64,000 bases of DNA from Hymenobacter sp. APR13. Lineage in GTDB: Bacteria > Bacteroidota > Bacteroidia > Cytophagales > Hymenobacteraceae. Shown piece after piece: positions 1-8,186 of this stretch (within the stretch, counting starts at the first letter, position 1; each line of letters begins with the position of its first letter). The stretch spans positions 4,521,001 to 4,585,000 of the forward strand of contig NZ_CP006587.1 in the NCBI RefSeq assembly GCF_000737515.1. Reading direction: 5' to 3'. Position numbers and translations under genes: made by a program. The notes under the pieces were generated by a model. It saw only the letters and a program-made list of their open reading frames with translations, was not told where the DNA came from and did no database searches.

Positions 1-452
1 CCCAGCAGCGCATAGGCCGTGAGCAGCGCAATGCCCAGCCCAAACAGCGCCACCCAGCCCACCGAGGGCTGAAACACTCCCACCAGCGGCCCCGGAAACA
101 GCAGCAGCGCCAGCAGCCCCAGGGCCAGCGCGGCCCCGTTCAGCAGCAGCGCGGCCCCCAGCCACGCCCGGTAGCGGCCGGCGCGGGCCGGCAGCGGCGC
201 CAGATATTTCACCAGGCCCACGTGCGTGCCGTCGTTGGGCAGCGTCGTGAACAAGGCCATCAGGTTCTGGAAGTGCGCCAGCAGCGTGAGGCCGCCGGGG
301 CCGCCGTACACGGCCAGCAGCTTGTTGAGCAGCAGTGCCCCTGCCGCACGCGCCACCACGGCCACGCCCGAGCCTACCGAGCCGCGCACAAACTGCCGGG
401 CGGCGGGTGGCGCGGCGGGCGGCGTGGCGGCGGATGGGCGGGCAACTGACAT
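1..452 (-). CDS. Wzx-type polysaccharide/O-antigen flippase, N-terminal part (runs off window)
   Basis: An open minus-strand frame starts at the ATG at 452 and runs off the left edge, giving about 150 residues. After a Pro/Ala-rich start it reads FVRGSVGSGVAVVARAAGAL, then LLNKLLAVYGGPGGLTLLA and LPNDGTHVGLVKYLAP. This pattern of an early glycine-rich helix, a 'K-AVYxGPxG' turn and 'G-x-VKY' resembles the first helices of O-antigen translocases (WzxE/MATE-like), which flip lipid-linked sugars across the inner membrane. At least three hydrophobic segments are visible. It is divergent from corA with a 73-bp gap. The family is inferred from the N-terminus only; the end of the gene lies outside the window. 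Confidence 0.7.
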   Translation of the reverse strand, partial: MSVARPSAATPPAAPPAARQFVRGSVGSGVAVVARAAGALLLNKLLAVYGGPGGLTLLAHFQNLMALFTTLPNDGTHVGLVKYLAPLPARAGRYRAWLGAALLLNGAALALGLLALLLFPGPLVGVFQPSVGWVALFGLGIALLTAYALL

Positions 453-525
453 GGGCCCCAAAAGTACGCCGGCCAACTTTCTCCCCGCCTTCCGCCGTAC
501 ATTGGCCTCAATCCGCCTCCCTTCT

Positions 526-1731
526 ATGGAACCCGCTTCTCCCACAGCCGCCGCCCCGCTGCTGCCGCCCCCCGATGCCTCCACCGAGCCCACGCCCGAG
601 CGCCGGCATTCCGTGGCCGACCGCGCCGACACCCGCTTGGCCCGCGAGGCCCACGTGGGCCAGCGCCCGGGCACACTCACCATCCGCGAAGGCTCGCTCA
701 CGCCCCGGCTGTTTTTGATTTCCTACGACGAAAATTCCTGCCAGGAGCGCGAATACGACGACTATCAGGAGCTGCTGGCCTACTTCCACGGCCACCCCGA
801 GCTGCGCCACTGGATTGATGTGCGCGGCTACAACGACCTGGAGCTGATGCAGCAGATTATGGCCGACTTCGAGCTGCACCCGCTGCAAATGGAAGACGTG
901 CTGGGCGACTATCAGCGGGCCAAAGTGGACGTGTTCGGCGACAATCGCCTGTTTCTTGTGTCGCGCATGACGGAGTTCACGCAGCTGCTCGAAATCGACG
1001 ACGACCAGCTCTCCATCTTCACCGGCCCCAACTACGTGCTCACGTTTCAGGACGACTACGTGGACTGCCTCGACACCGTGCGGCAGCGCATCCGGTCGGG
1101 TTTCAGCCAGATCAAGCGCAAGCCGCCGCTATACCTGGCCTACGCCCTCACCGACGTGGTGCTCGACCAGTACTACCCCACGATGGCCGCCATCGGCGAC
1201 TATATTGAGAAGCTGGAAGACCGGATTCTGCAGGACCGCCCCGACCGGCGCGTGCTGGGCCGCATTCTGCGCATGAAAAAGGACATCATCCGGTTCCGGC
1301 GCTTCGTGTACCCGGAGCGCGAGAAAGTGGCCGAAATCCTGCGCATGCCCGACGAGATAGTGCCTGAAGAAATGAAGGTCTACTTCCGCGACTGCTACGA
1401 CCACGCCATCCAGGCCCTGGACTTGGCCGAGAGCTACCGCGAATCGGTGACGAGCCTGGTGGAGCTATTCATGAGCAACCAGAGCAACCGCATGAACGAG
1501 GTGATGAAGGTGCTGACCATCATCAGCTCCATCTTCATCCCGCTGAGCTTCGTGGTGGGCCTCTACGGCATGAACTTCCAGCGCGAAAACCCCGACGGCA
1601 GCATCAACCACCTCAACATGCCCGAGCTCTACGAGCCCTGGGGCTACCCGGTGCTGCTGGTGGTGCTGGTGAGCATTGTGGCGTTCCAGCTGGTGTATTT
1701 CTACCGCAAAGGCTGGCTCACGAATAGGTGA
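526..1731 (+). CDS. corA: CorA family magnesium/divalent metal transporter
   Basis: The 401-residue protein has a long acidic cytoplasmic domain and two C-terminal membrane helices (about 330-347 and 375-395). The CorA signature YGMNF follows the first helix, with GMN near residue 348. CorA pentamers import Mg2+ (also Co2+/Ni2+) through the inner membrane. The open frame extends upstream to 226, but that part overlaps the divergent flippase and is Ala/Pro-rich without pattern, so the ATG at 526 is chosen. The N-terminal 50 residues are poorly conserved-looking (Pro/Ala-rich). The gene stands alone, followed by an inverted repeat rather than a U-tract terminator. Confidence 0.93.
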   Translation: MEPASPTAAAPLLPPPDASTEPTPERRHSVADRADTRLAREAHVGQRPGTLTIREGSLTPRLFLISYDENSCQEREYDDYQELLAYFHGHPELRHWIDVRGYNDLELMQQIMADFELHPLQMEDVLGDYQRAKVDVFGDNRLFLVSRMTEFTQLLEIDDDQLSIFTGPNYVLTFQDDYVDCLDTVRQRIRSGFSQIKRKPPLYLAYALTDVVLDQYYPTMAAIGDYIEKLEDRILQDRPDRRVLGRILRMKKDIIRFRRFVYPEREKVAEILRMPDEIVPEEMKVYFRDCYDHAIQALDLAESYRESVTSLVELFMSNQSNRMNEVMKVLTIISSIFIPLSFVVGLYGMNFQRENPDGSINHLNMPELYEPWGYPVLLVVLVSIVAFQLVYFYRKGWLTNR

Positions 1732-1746
1732 GATACTACAGGTCCT

Positions 1747-1844
1747 GTCATCCTGAGCTTGCGAAGGACCTTATTTCAGCTGAACGATAATCGTAACAAC
1801 GACTTGTTCAAGCGTGATAAGATCCTTCGCAAGCTCAGGATGAC
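1747..1844. repeat. Long intergenic inverted repeat (28-bp arms)
   Basis: Arms at 1747-1774 and 1817-1844 pair over 28 bp with one mismatch, around a 42-base loop. The core reads GTCATCCTGAGCTTGCGAAG and its complement. It lies between the convergent 3' ends of corA and nadR, so it may end both transcripts, although there is no clear T-tract. It is one of several such elements in this window; the core sequence differs from the others. Confidence 0.85.
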
Positions 1845-1882
1845 GATAAATCCACCAACCCACTACCGCACAAACCCACCAC

Positions 1883-3088
1883 CTACCCCCACTTGCGCGG
1901 GTCGGTGGTGAGGGCGGAGGCCAGCACGTTCTGCGGCTCGCCGAGCACGGCGTAGACCTGCTGCAGGCGCTCCTCCACGGAGCCCGTGAGCAGCGTGTAG
2001 GGGATTTGCAGCATGTCGAGCTGCATGGCCACCATGCCGTGGTGGAAGTCGCGCAGGGCTTCCGGGTCGCGCCAGCCGTCATCTTCGTACGGAATGTCGG
2101 GGGCGCAGAGGAAGGTGTGGAAGTAACGCTGCCGGCATTCGGCGGCCAGCGCCATCAGTTCGGGCGCGCAGCGGGCATAGTAGAAGTAGGAGAACTGCGC
2201 CGTGGTGGCCGCGTTGGTGTCCACGAACAGGAAGTGGCGGGCGTGCGGCACGGCCTCGTCTTCCAGCTCGCGGTGGCGGTGCGCAATGTAGAGCAGGTCG
2301 TCGAAGTCGGTGGCGCCGTTCTTTTCCTCGTGCAGCGTGCGGCCGTACTCGTGCACCCACACGGTGCCGTAGGCCGCGGCCAGCGCCTTGCTGAGCGTGG
2401 ATTTGCCAGTGCTTTCGGCCCCCATCAGCACAATCTTGCGGATAAACTGGGGCGAGTGAAAGTGCGCCTGCACCACCGGATGCAGGAAGGCATTGTGCCC
2501 GTACAGGTCTTCGCGAATCCGGGTGCCGGAAATAGGCACCGTTGTGCGGGCCGGATCTACCCCCACGTACTCAGCGCCGATGTGCGCTGCGAAGCCGGGG
2601 CCGTAGTCTTCGGAGGCAAATACCACATCGGGCCGCAGGGGCTGCTGCCGCAGCCAGCGCCGCACAAACTCGCGGTGCGAGTGGTCGTCGGCCTCGTTGG
2701 GCGGCACGGGCAGCTGGCCCACCGGCAGGGCCACCACGTGCAGCACCGTGCTACCGATGCGCGGCGGCGTGCCCGGCTCGGACCCAGCCGGCGTGTAAAT
2801 CTGCCGGATCCAGCTGGCGCGGGTTTCGGCGTCCATCGTGGCCGGATCGGGGTTGGAGTACACCAGCACGTAGAGGTCCTGCACGCGGGCCGCCGCCTGC
2901 TCCAGCAGCAGCTGGTGCCCGGCATGAAACGGCAGAAATTTGCCCACCACCAGCCCGATAGGCCAGGATGCAGCGGAAGTAGAAGTTGGGTTCAAGCGCA
3001 GTGAAGTTGAGGCCGGCCTGAAAAAGCGGCTGGCTGAACAGGCAATATATTCAGTTTTGCATGGAAGCCGGCCTTGCGGCGCTTGCAT
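1883..3088 (-). CDS. nadR: NadR-like bifunctional NMN adenylyltransferase / ribosylnicotinamide kinase
   Basis: The N-terminal half is a nucleotidyltransferase of the NMNAT type: GLVVGKFLPFHAGH carries the HxGH-like motif (PFHAGH, residues 53-58 from the ATG), and ISGTRIR at 186-192 matches the family's second motif. The C-terminal half begins with a P-loop, GAESTGKST (223-231), as in the RN kinase of NadR. Such proteins convert ribosylnicotinamide to NMN and NMN to NAD+. There is no helix-turn-helix, so the repressor function of enterobacterial NadR is absent. The ATG at 3088 gives 46 unmatched residues before the conserved start; a TTG about 16 codons upstream of GLVVG could be the true start. 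It is convergent with corA. Confidence 0.88.
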   Translation of the reverse strand: MQAPQGRLPCKTEYIACSASRFFRPASTSLRLNPTSTSAASWPIGLVVGKFLPFHAGHQLLLEQAAARVQDLYVLVYSNPDPATMDAETRASWIRQIYTPAGSEPGTPPRIGSTVLHVVALPVGQLPVPPNEADDHSHREFVRRWLRQQPLRPDVVFASEDYGPGFAAHIGAEYVGVDPARTTVPISGTRIREDLYGHNAFLHPVVQAHFHSPQFIRKIVLMGAESTGKSTLSKALAAAYGTVWVHEYGRTLHEEKNGATDFDDLLYIAHRHRELEDEAVPHARHFLFVDTNAATTAQFSYFYYARCAPELMALAAECRQRYFHTFLCAPDIPYEDDGWRDPEALRDFHHGMVAMQLDMLQIPYTLLTGSVEERLQQVYAVLGEPQNVLASALTTDPRKWG

Positions 3089-3115
3089 GAGCGCGCCCCA
3101 ACCTCTCCCAGACGG

Positions 3116-3718
3116 CTATTTCAGCTCCAGGCCCGTACGGCGCAGCTCCGGGCCGGCGGTGCGGTAGAGGTGGTAGGTGTTGGTGCCGGCTTCATATTCC
3201 AGCCCGATTTCCGGGGCGCTGCTCTCGAAAGGCTGCCCGCCCAGCAGGCGGCCCTGGCTGTCGTAGAGGTAGGCCTTGCCGGGGCCCGGCTCCGTGATGG
3301 CATACACGCGGCGGCCACTGCCAAAGTCGAAGAACTGCACCGGCTTGGCGCCGGAAGTGAGGAAGCGCTGGCCCAGCAGGCGCCGCCCGCCGGCTTCAAA
3401 CAGATCCAGCTGGCCGCCGGCTTCGCGCACCACCACGAAAGAGCGCCGCTGCTGGTCGGGGATGAGCCGGAACACCGAGCTGCGGCTCCAGGTAGCCACC
3501 CGGCGGCGGCTCACGATGTCGCCGGCCAGCGTGAAGGTCACCTGCTCGCCGTGCTGATTGACCACGGTAAGGCGGGTGCGGCTGAGCGTGGGGCCGGCCG
3601 CTTCCACCAGCGCCTCGCTCTGCAGCCTCGCACCCATGCTGATGGGGAAGCCCGGGTAGGTGGCGCCCTGCTGATCGAAGGCGTAGACGTAGCCGTTTTC
3701 CAGCAGCACCACCAGCAC
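3116..3718 (-). CDS. C-terminal fragment of the frameshifted membrane-anchored protein
   Basis: This 200-codon frame is a continuation of the gene at 3736-5859, not an independent gene. Reading the same frame upstream of its ATG gives sensible sequence (NLFLYDTNGNAYPNW, then LDFNLAAQPLYLTVGG) that joins the upstream frame at the run of seven C at 3834-3840. The fragment holds beta-propeller-like repeats: YVYAFDQQGATYPGFP, KAYLYDSQGRLLGG and LDLFEAGGRRLLG share a 'YxxDxxGxxxxG' pattern. Whether it is translated depends on whether the frameshift is real. Confidence 0.7.
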   Translation of the reverse strand: MLVVLLENGYVYAFDQQGATYPGFPISMGARLQSEALVEAAGPTLSRTRLTVVNQHGEQVTFTLAGDIVSRRRVATWSRSSVFRLIPDQQRRSFVVVREAGGQLDLFEAGGRRLLGQRFLTSGAKPVQFFDFGSGRRVYAITEPGPGKAYLYDSQGRLLGGQPFESSAPEIGLEYEAGTNTYHLYRTAGPELRRTGLELK

Positions 3719-3735
3719 GTCGCGCCCGCCTACGG

Positions 3736-5859
3736 TTAGGTACAGCGGCTGAGCGGCCAGGTTGAAGTCCAGGCGTTTGGGCTGCCAGTTGGGGTAGGCG
3801 TTGCCGTTGGTGTCGTACAGAAACAGGTTTCCGCCCCCCCGGCCACCAGCAGCCGCGGGGCCGCCCCCGCCCCTTCCGGCGACACACTCAGGCCCGTAGC
3901 CCGCACCGAGTCGGGCAGGTTGAGCGGAAACTGCGGCGCCGGGCGCCCCTGCTGATCCAGGAAATGCAGCTGCCCGGCCGTGGCCAGCAGGTAGCCGGCG
4001 CGGCCGGCCACCGTGCGGCGCTGCAGCCGCCCCACCAGCGGCCCCGGCAGCGAGTCAGACCAGGCCACCACGTTTTCGGGCGTCACGTAGTGCAGCACCT
4101 GGGCGGCATCCTGCACCAACACGCCGGGCCGGGTGGCGCCGGCCACCGGCACCAGCAGCGGCGCTCCGGCCAGCGGCGTTTTGAAGGCCAGTACGCTGCC
4201 CGTGCCAGTGCTGCCCTGCGGCCGCGCCACGGCCGGACCCACCAACGGATGGCGCAGCAGCAGCTGGCTGAAATACTGAGCGCCTTCTTCCTGCTCATTG
4301 GCGGCGGGCACCAGCTGCAGCGCCACCTGCGGAAACCGCTTAAACAACGACTCGTTGCGCAGCAGCCCGGCCCGGCGCTCTTCCACCAGCCCGCGCAGCA
4401 GCAGGTTCCAGGCGTTGCGGGTATCCAGCACCACGCTCAGGCGGGCCAGCGGCTGGGTTTCCTGCAGAAAAGCCACCTGCGTGGGCGAGCGGGACCATAC
4501 GTTTTCGGCGGCCACGTCCTGCAGCCAGGCCCGCAGCGCAGCGGCATCGTCGCCGAACACCAGGTAGCTGCCCACCACGGCCACCACCGGCGCCCGGAAG
4601 CCGGCAAACAGCGGCCCCACCAGCCGGGCCGGCAGTTCCGGCACCCCGGTCTGGTGAATCTGGTAGGGCCCTACCCGCTCAAACGACGGGCTGGCGCCCA
4701 CTACCCGGCGCAGCTGGCCCAGCAGCAGCGCCTGCTGCGCGGGCCGGGCACACCACATCAACGCCAGGCGGCCGGGCTTCACGCGGGCCGTGGGCGGGGC
4801 CAGATAGGCCAGCGCCACTTCCTGACTCAGGCCCGCCGTGAGGCTGTCGAGCAGCGGCAGCACGGCCGGGTTGAGGGTATCGGGGCGGGGTGTAGCCGGG
4901 CGCGGGCCGCGCAGAACGCCGGCCGGGCCCAGGCCCAAGTGCACCAGCAAGGCCGTGCGCAAGCTCAGCACTTCGGCCATGCGCAGGCGCTGGGCGGGCT
5001 GGCCACGCAGCCGCTCGTGCAGGCTGCCGGCCGTGGTTTCGGGGTTGACGAAGCCGTTGAACACCACTTTGTTGCCGGCCAGCTTCATTTCCAGCTGACC
5101 GTTGCGGCCCAGGCTGGTCAGGGCCCCGATGCTCGGCCCTACGTCGGCTCGAAAAAACACACCCAGCAGTTGCGGCAGCCGGCGGTAGTTGATCAGCAGC
5201 GTGGCGTCCACGTCGCGCAGGCGGAAGAAGTCGGTGCCCTGGAAGTCAGCGGCAACAGTGGGCTGCGCGGGGCCAGCCAGGCGGCGCACCACGGCTTCCA
5301 CCAGCAGCGGATTAGGACTAAATATCAGGTGGTTGCGGTGGTTGAGAAACGTGAGGCCGCGTCCGGTGCCGGGCTCATTGATTTCGGTGAGCAGCGTGCC
5401 CTCGTAGTCGCGGGTGCGCACCCGAAACTGCGGGTCGCGGGCCAGGGCATCCACCAGGCTGCGCACCTGCCGGTACTCGCGCACGCTGCCGATGGGCACC
5501 TGCAGCAGCACATCGAAGCGGCCGGGCCCGGTGACGTGTACCGACGTCAGCACGTGCTTGCGGCCCAGAAAGCGCAGCACCACGTTGCGGCTGCCAGTGA
5601 GGCTGTCAATCAGCGCCACCGTGTTTTCGAGGTTCTGGAAATACCGCACGGTGGTGAGGTTGTCCCAGACCTGGGTTTCCTTGAGGTGGCGCACCAGCGT
5701 GGGCTGGTCGCGGGTGGCGGTTACCAGCACGGCATCGTCGGGCACCAGCGCCCAGGGGTCGAGGGGAACGGCGGCTACCGTGCGCCGGTAGTACACGTAC
5801 GACGCCAGCGCCGCCAGCAGAAACAGACCGGTAAGAAAGACTAGTAGCTTTTTTGACAT
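3736..5859 (-). CDS. Large membrane-anchored periplasmic protein (DUF3352-like), 5' part, frameshifted
   Basis: The protein starts MSKKLLVFLTGLFLLAALAS, a single N-terminal membrane anchor, and continues as a mostly extracytoplasmic domain of about 650 residues. The first part (VLVTATRDQPTLVRHLKETQ, then 'NLTTVRYFQNLENTVALIDS') resembles DUF3352-type proteins of unknown function. After RLLVAGG the frame changes to a Thr/Pro-rich tail (TPTATPTPTGSPNAWTS) that looks wrong, and the good sequence resumes in the +1 frame (3116-3718). One extra G in the seven-G run at 3834-3840 would restore a protein of about 914 residues. The ATG at 5859 is preferred over 5907 because the anchor begins there. Function unknown. 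Confidence 0.75.
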   Translation of the reverse strand: MSKKLLVFLTGLFLLAALASYVYYRRTVAAVPLDPWALVPDDAVLVTATRDQPTLVRHLKETQVWDNLTTVRYFQNLENTVALIDSLTGSRNVVLRFLGRKHVLTSVHVTGPGRFDVLLQVPIGSVREYRQVRSLVDALARDPQFRVRTRDYEGTLLTEINEPGTGRGLTFLNHRNHLIFSPNPLLVEAVVRRLAGPAQPTVAADFQGTDFFRLRDVDATLLINYRRLPQLLGVFFRADVGPSIGALTSLGRNGQLEMKLAGNKVVFNGFVNPETTAGSLHERLRGQPAQRLRMAEVLSLRTALLVHLGLGPAGVLRGPRPATPRPDTLNPAVLPLLDSLTAGLSQEVALAYLAPPTARVKPGRLALMWCARPAQQALLLGQLRRVVGASPSFERVGPYQIHQTGVPELPARLVGPLFAGFRAPVVAVVGSYLVFGDDAAALRAWLQDVAAENVWSRSPTQVAFLQETQPLARLSVVLDTRNAWNLLLRGLVEERRAGLLRNESLFKRFPQVALQLVPAANEQEEGAQYFSQLLLRHPLVGPAVARPQGSTGTGSVLAFKTPLAGAPLLVPVAGATRPGVLVQDAAQVLHYVTPENVVAWSDSLPGPLVGRLQRRTVAGRAGYLLATAGQLHFLDQQGRPAPQFPLNLPDSVRATGLSVSPEGAGAAPRLLVAGGAETCFCTTPTATPTPTGSPNAWTSTWPLSRCT

Positions 5860-6052
5860 TGGAACTCCGGGAGCGGGCGGCAAAAATAGGTATTCAGCCG
5901 TAGCCAACCGCTTCGCTGCCCCTCATACGGCGCCGGCCGGCGCGAAGCCGGACCACGCGCCCCCGGCCTAGCGGTTTGGCTTCGCGCCGACGGCCATAGG
6001 ATGCCGCTAGGTTGGCGCGCAGCCGGTCCGTAAATCTGCTTATCTTCAACCC

Positions 6053-6664
6053 ATGACTTTCTGTGGCAGATTTTTCGGGGTTGGGGCCGCAGGGCTTTCG
6101 TTCAAAGCCGGGTTGCTGGCAGCACCGCTGGTGCTGCTTTCGGGCTGCTTTCAGCTGCGCGAGCCCGAGCCCGCCGGCGCGGCCAGCGACTGGCTACCGC
6201 CCACCCAGATTGATATTCTGCTGGCTAATTTCACCACGGCCGTGCAGACCCTGAACGTGGTGAACTACGAGCGCACATTTGTGGGGCCGCAGTACCGCTT
6301 CCTGCCCGACCCCACGGCGGCCGGCACCGCCACCACGCTGTTTACCAACTGGAGCGTGAACGAGGAGCGCGACTACCTCAACGGCCTGCGCCGCCGCTCC
6401 GCCGCCGGCACCGCCCAGAACCAGCTCACGTTCAGTGGCCGCCGCGACCAGTTTTTCACCGCCGACTCGGCCGAGGTTTCGGCCCTCTACCAGCTGAAAA
6501 TCGTGCAGTCGGACACGGCGTTTCGCTCCACGATGCTGGAAGGCAACATCCGGTTGCTGGTGCGGCGTCGTAATAATGAATGGAAGATAGCCAGCTGGCG
6601 CGACCAGCGCACATCCAGCGCCCTGAGCTGGACCGACCTGAAAAAGTATTTTATCCGCAACTGA
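6053..6664 (+). CDS. Hypothetical lipoprotein, first of a sister pair
   Basis: A 203-residue protein with a long signal sequence ending in the lipobox LLSGC, so it is probably an outer-membrane-facing lipoprotein. The mature part is alpha+beta and ends in NNEWKIASWRDQRTSS. The next gene has the same plan: lipobox, 'F...(F/V)...Y...R...F' near the start, and a C-terminal 'W+(I/M)(A/R)SW.D' segment. The two look like diverged duplicates, with a fold perhaps of the NTF2/SnoaL type (inference from the ending alone). They are 64 bp apart and probably co-transcribed. Confidence 0.75.
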   Translation: MTFCGRFFGVGAAGLSFKAGLLAAPLVLLSGCFQLREPEPAGAASDWLPPTQIDILLANFTTAVQTLNVVNYERTFVGPQYRFLPDPTAAGTATTLFTNWSVNEERDYLNGLRRRSAAGTAQNQLTFSGRRDQFFTADSAEVSALYQLKIVQSDTAFRSTMLEGNIRLLVRRRNNEWKIASWRDQRTSSALSWTDLKKYFIRN

Positions 6665-6665
6665 A

Positions 6666-6767
6666 GAGTAGCTGAGCAGTTGAGTAGCTGAGTACTTTAG
6701 TTTACCTGCCGCTGCCGCATATCCGCCTATGCCCCAACTTACTCAGCTACTCCGTTACTCGGTTACT
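6666..6767. repeat. Word-built inverted repeat spanning a start codon
   Basis: Left arm 6666-6694 consists of variants of GAGTAGCTGAG. The right arm, about 6736-6767, has the complement (ACTCAGCTACTCC, GTTACTCGGTTACT). The start codon of the second lipoprotein (6729) lies in the loop, so the right arm encodes residues 3-13 of its signal peptide. Similar words occur at 12936-12967. Confidence 0.65.
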
Positions 6768-7256
6768 TTCTGCGCCGTGGGAGCCGCAGGCTGCAACCCG
6801 TTTGCTCCTGGCCTCGACGACCAGCCCACCGACCCCAACCAGCTGCTGGGCAACCCCGTGACGGTGCGCGGCTTTTTCGAGCGGTTCCGCAGCGCCTATC
6901 AGCTGCGCGACTCCACGCTCTACGGCCAGCTGCTCGACCGGCGCTTCACGTTCACGTACCGCGACTTCGCGGCCAACGTGGACCGCACCTGGAACCGCGA
7001 CGTGGAAATTGCCACCACCTACCGCCTGTTCCGGGCCTCGCGCACCGCCAACCTGCAATGGACCCAGTACCTGCCTACCACCGACACGCTGTTTTCCGAC
7101 ACGCTCGTGTACGTGGAGCGGGCTTTCCAGCTCAGCATCGAGCAGCGCGACAACCAGCAGTTCAGCGGGGCCGGCTCGGCGCGGCTGGTGCTGGTGCGCC
7201 GCCAGAAAGGCGACCCATGGCGCATGCGCAGCTGGTACGACCGGAGCGAGTTTTAG
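6729..7256 (+). CDS. Hypothetical lipoprotein, second of a sister pair
   Basis: A 175-residue protein with lipobox VGAAGC (Cys22). The mature domain reads 'GFFERFRSAYQLRDSTLYGQ...FTFTYRDF' and ends DPWRMRSWYDRSEF, mirroring the upstream lipoprotein. The signal peptide is unusual: residues 3-13 (QLTQLLRYSVT) are encoded by the right arm of a repeat also found in non-coding DNA elsewhere in the window. Only one positive charge precedes the hydrophobic stretch. No better downstream start leaves room for a signal peptide, so 6729 is kept. Function unknown. Confidence 0.75.
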   Translation: MPQLTQLLRYSVTFCAVGAAGCNPFAPGLDDQPTDPNQLLGNPVTVRGFFERFRSAYQLRDSTLYGQLLDRRFTFTYRDFAANVDRTWNRDVEIATTYRLFRASRTANLQWTQYLPTTDTLFSDTLVYVERAFQLSIEQRDNQQFSGAGSARLVLVRRQKGDPWRMRSWYDRSEF

Positions 7257-7317
7257 GGCTTCTACCCAATCTTCACGCTACGACGCCCACAGCGCATACA
7301 TCCTGCCCCCCAAAACC

Positions 7318-7357
7318 AACGGGGCGGCCGCCAGAGATTTCCAGCGGCCGCCCCGTT
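7318..7357. terminator. Bidirectional hairpin terminator
   Basis: A perfect 14-bp stem (7318-7331 with 7344-7357, AACGGGGCGGCCGC) lies between the convergent ends of the lipoprotein gene and the FKBP gene. It has no long T-tract but is flanked by A-rich sequence on the left. Confidence 0.75.
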
Positions 7358-7373
7358 CGGCAAGCAATACTAC

Positions 7374-7940
7374 TTATTGGATGTTGGTCAGCTCCACGTC
7401 GAAGCGCAGGGGCGCGTCGGGCGGGATAACGCCGTTGGCGCCGGCTGGCCCATAGGCCAGCTCCGACGGCATCAGCAGAATGGCCTTTTCGCCTTTGCGC
7501 ATCTGCGCGATGCCCAGCTCCCAGCCCGTAATGACCTGGCCGCCGCCCACGCGGTACACAAACGGCACCGGCTGGCCGTCGGCCCCAATACGCGACTTAT
7601 CGAACACTTGATTGTTGCTGATCAGGCTCCCCTTGTACACCACCGAAGCCTGCTGGCCGGCGGTAGGCAAGTTGCCGGTACCGGGCGTTTTGGTGATGAT
7701 GTAGAGGCCTGAAGGCTGCCGACGGGCCGTGGTGAAGCTGCTGTCGGCAATGTATTTGGTAATGGCCAGCGAATCGGCTGTGCGCACCTGCTTCTGGCGC
7801 AGCAATGCCTGAGCGTTCAGAGCGTCAATGTCGATACCGGAGTCGTTGCAGGCCGTGAGAAGCGCACCCGACGACAGCAGCAGGCTGCCAGCCAGCAAGT
7901 ATCGAGCGGAAGAAACAGTGCGAAGAAAAGAAGGGAGCAT
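7374..7940 (-). CDS. FKBP-type peptidyl-prolyl cis-trans isomerase, lipoprotein
   Basis: A 188-residue protein with lipobox LLTAC (Cys31) and a C-terminal FKBP domain. Visible FKBP features are VVYKGSLISNNQVFDKS, the turn 'PFVYRVGGGQVITGWELGI', MRKGEKAILLMPSELAYG, and the ending LRFDVELTNI. It should catalyse prolyl isomerization on proteins in the periplasm or at the outer membrane. It is similar in layout to the GldI-type FKBP lipoproteins linked to gliding in Bacteroidota, but that role cannot be assigned from sequence alone. It is convergent with the sister lipoproteins. Confidence 0.9.
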   Translation of the reverse strand: MLPSFLRTVSSARYLLAGSLLLSSGALLTACNDSGIDIDALNAQALLRQKQVRTADSLAITKYIADSSFTTARRQPSGLYIITKTPGTGNLPTAGQQASVVYKGSLISNNQVFDKSRIGADGQPVPFVYRVGGGQVITGWELGIAQMRKGEKAILLMPSELAYGPAGANGVIPPDAPLRFDVELTNIQ

Positions 7941-8186
7941 AGGGAGAAAAGAGAAAAAGTCTGATCAGGAACAAGAGTACAGCTGGGGCCTATAGGTTGC
8001 AGGCCGCTGAGCGTCCACCAAAAGTAAGCACATTACCCAGCCGGCCCCTGCTTGCTGCTTAGTACAGCGCCCGTGGCCCCAATGGTTCCGGGTTGCCGGT
8101 TTCTGGAGCTGCCACGGCCCCGTATGGTATTCGATGCTCAGAATACTTCTATCTTCCCGGCCCAAATCCTGTTTTCGCTCTTTTTT

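Noticed and set aside
3964..5844. A 626-codon plus-strand frame opposite the large membrane protein.
   Set aside because: Gln/His/Arg-rich shadow of the real minus-strand gene; no signal or domain.
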